Assembly (NCBI GenBank): GCA_003553945.1 | Contig: PWEL01000029.1 | Location: 1 to 60,980, forward strand | DNA length: 60,980 nt | Source of the DNA: Mollicutes bacterium | GTDB lineage: Bacteria; Bacillota_I; Bacilli_A; Izemoplasmatales; Izemoplasmataceae | Direction of reading: 5' to 3' | In this document: positions 60,360-60,980 of the stretch, piece after piece | How the letters are laid out: the number at the start of each line of letters is the position of its first letter | Numbering within the stretch: the first letter of the stretch is position 1 | Made by a program: the position numbers and the translations under genes | Notes under the pieces: model-generated | Database searches by the model: none | The model's input: the letters and a program-made list of their open reading frames with translations, nothing else | Told to the model about the DNA's origin: nothing

Positions 60360-60710
60360 CTACTTCCTATACATGCTTTTGCGGACTAATAGTAGGTTGA
60401 CTGCATCCTCCGTCCGCTCGACCTCCATATAATCAATCAAGAGACTGAGTATTTCAAATTCACTCCTGGAATCGTGATCACCGACCAGCTCAAAGCCATA
60501 GGTCTCAACTTCTATCTCTCGCTGCCGGTTCAGCTTTTCCTTCATTCGATTCAGCAATTCATCCTTGATATGGTCCATTTTCAATAAGAAATGCGTTTCT
60601 TCCTGATTATTTTCTACTGTGATAGAGAACGACGTATACCCATATGTCATCATGAAGTAGCTCAATTCATGGATGATTCTCGTCTGGATGCGGATTTCCT
60701 GTTTCGTCAT
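60360..60710 (-). CDS. Uncharacterised protein coupled to DUF1576 gene
   Basis: 116 residues, soluble, with a start MTKQEIRIQTRIIHEL and an alternating hydrophobic stretch SFSITVENN, charged helices in the middle and LLVRKSMYRK at the end. I do not recognise it; the helix followed by a SFSITV strand and ENN is faintly like a small GHKL/anti-sigma-type ATP-binding protein but the required motifs are absent. The ATG overlaps the DUF1576 stop by 4 bp, so it worked with that membrane protein. Confidence 0.65.
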   Translation of the reverse strand: MTKQEIRIQTRIIHELSYFMMTYGYTSFSITVENNQEETHFLLKMDHIKDELLNRMKEKLNRQREIEVETYGFELVGDHDSRSEFEILSLLIDYMEVERTEDAVNLLLVRKSMYRK

Positions 60711-60919
60711 GCCTTTTCCTCCTCTTTATTGTTTTTCAGCACCGCTTCAAGGAACGGAATCATCAACGCTGCCACAAAGCCGGCGGCGAACCCGTTGTTA
60801 TAGAGGTTGAAGCCACCCTCCTGAAACACAAGGGCCAGCGGCGTGATGACCACATGGATGATGTAGATATACAATACATGTGAGACCTTCGCTTGAATAA
60901 ATAAAAGGTGGTCCGTATC
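60707..60919 (-). pseudogene. C-terminal fragment of a DUF1576-type membrane protein
   Basis: A 70-codon frame ends at 60707 and opens after an in-frame TAG at 60922-60920 with no usable start. It reads HVVITPLALVFQEGG, then FNLYNNGFAAGFVAALMIP, a pattern I associate with the C-terminus of DUF1576 membrane proteins, then a charged tail. The body of the gene (several hundred residues) is missing: the sequence upstream is unrelated and looks like the end of a mobile element. Alternatively the rest lies on a displaced segment. Confidence 0.6.
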
Positions 60920-60980
60920 CTATGAGTGTAACGACCAAACCACACTAAGGGAGGATACGAACCACATGTGTAGTATAGCA
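60908..60980 (+). mobile_element. Possible left end of an insertion element at the window edge
   Basis: GTGGTCCGTATCC (60908-60920) is the inverted copy (12 of 13) of GGATACGAACCAC (60953-60965). Directly behind the second arm an ATG (60966) opens a plus-strand frame that starts MCSIA and runs off the window, with GGGAGG 11 nt upstream. Together with the interrupted DUF1576 gene on the other side this looks like the end of an IS with its transposase start. Only 15 coding bases are visible, so the family cannot be named. Confidence 0.35.

Overview
The window looks like chromosome of a Bacillota-type (Gram-positive lineage) bacterium of roughly 50% GC. The supporting signs are strong GGAGG-type ribosome sites, sigma-A promoters (TTGACA/TATAAT, many with an extended TGn -10), U-tract terminators, lipobox lipoproteins, and Bacillota families such as Mrp antiporter, YhaN/YhaO, VanZ, CpsB, MarR plus a heterodimeric ABC exporter, and a DUF4358-MBOAT-DHHW cluster. 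TGA is used as a stop, so this is code 11 and not the Mycoplasma code. Ferredoxin-type aldo/keto reductase, Fe-type alcohol dehydrogenase and a Memo/AMMECR1 protein fit an anaerobic or facultative fermentative life. I cannot name the species. Many proteins are strikingly Asp/Glu-rich.

Layout. 1-2.2 kb: the N-terminal 732 codons of a large modular lipoprotein (collagen-like stalk, Ig-like modules, OB-fold-like region) that runs off the left edge. 2.6-5.1 kb: operon racemase, HEPN-like protein, DUF1848, SLOG/LOG-like protein. 5.2-10.4 kb: one long tightly packed minus-strand series (lipoprotein protease, pyroglutamyl peptidase, CpsB phosphatase, VanZ, D-cysteine desulfhydrase-like enzyme, Gfo/Idh oxidoreductase, MazF-like toxin, tiny membrane protein). 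10.5-12 kb: a secreted thermonuclease lipoprotein. 12-15.8 kb: carotenoid genes (crtN/I-type desaturase; divergent crtM/B-type synthase) with two prenyl-alcohol-kinase-like genes that may salvage isoprenoid alcohols. 15.8-21.2 kb: Fe-ADH, YhaO-like nuclease, YhaN-like ATPase, PHP phosphoesterase. 21.3-23.6 kb: AlkA-type glycosylase, gamma carbonic anhydrase, EIIA-like protein, CYTH protein.

23.7-28.1 kb is a compact cation/proton antiporter operon in the order E-F-G-(MbhD-like)-(MbhE+B)-C-D, which resembles the antiporter half of membrane-bound hydrogenase operons and has no full-length MrpA. 28-33.5 kb holds NUDIX, membrane, aldo/keto reductase, two uncharacterised genes, a helix-turn-helix gene remnant and a fused Memo-AMMECR1 protein. 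33.6-38.6 kb: AI-2E-type permease, baeRF protein, MacB-like ABC protein. 38.6-47 kb: fasciclin lipoprotein, S9 peptidase, metallopeptidase, nuclease-helicase fusion, CDF-like protein, another prenol kinase-like protein.

47-61 kb: uracil-DNA glycosylase-like protein, a diguanylate cyclase with an NTF2-like sensor domain, a MarR-regulated heterodimeric ABC exporter, tRNA-Ser(CGA), a two-component system flanked by matching direct repeats, a polymer O-acylation cluster, a second membrane diguanylate cyclase, and a DUF1576 gene truncated at what may be the end of an insertion element at the window edge. By eye, the antiporter operon and the 53.8-60.9 kb segment are more AT-rich than the carotenoid and protease regions. 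All functional calls come from reading motifs in the sequence; no database search was run.
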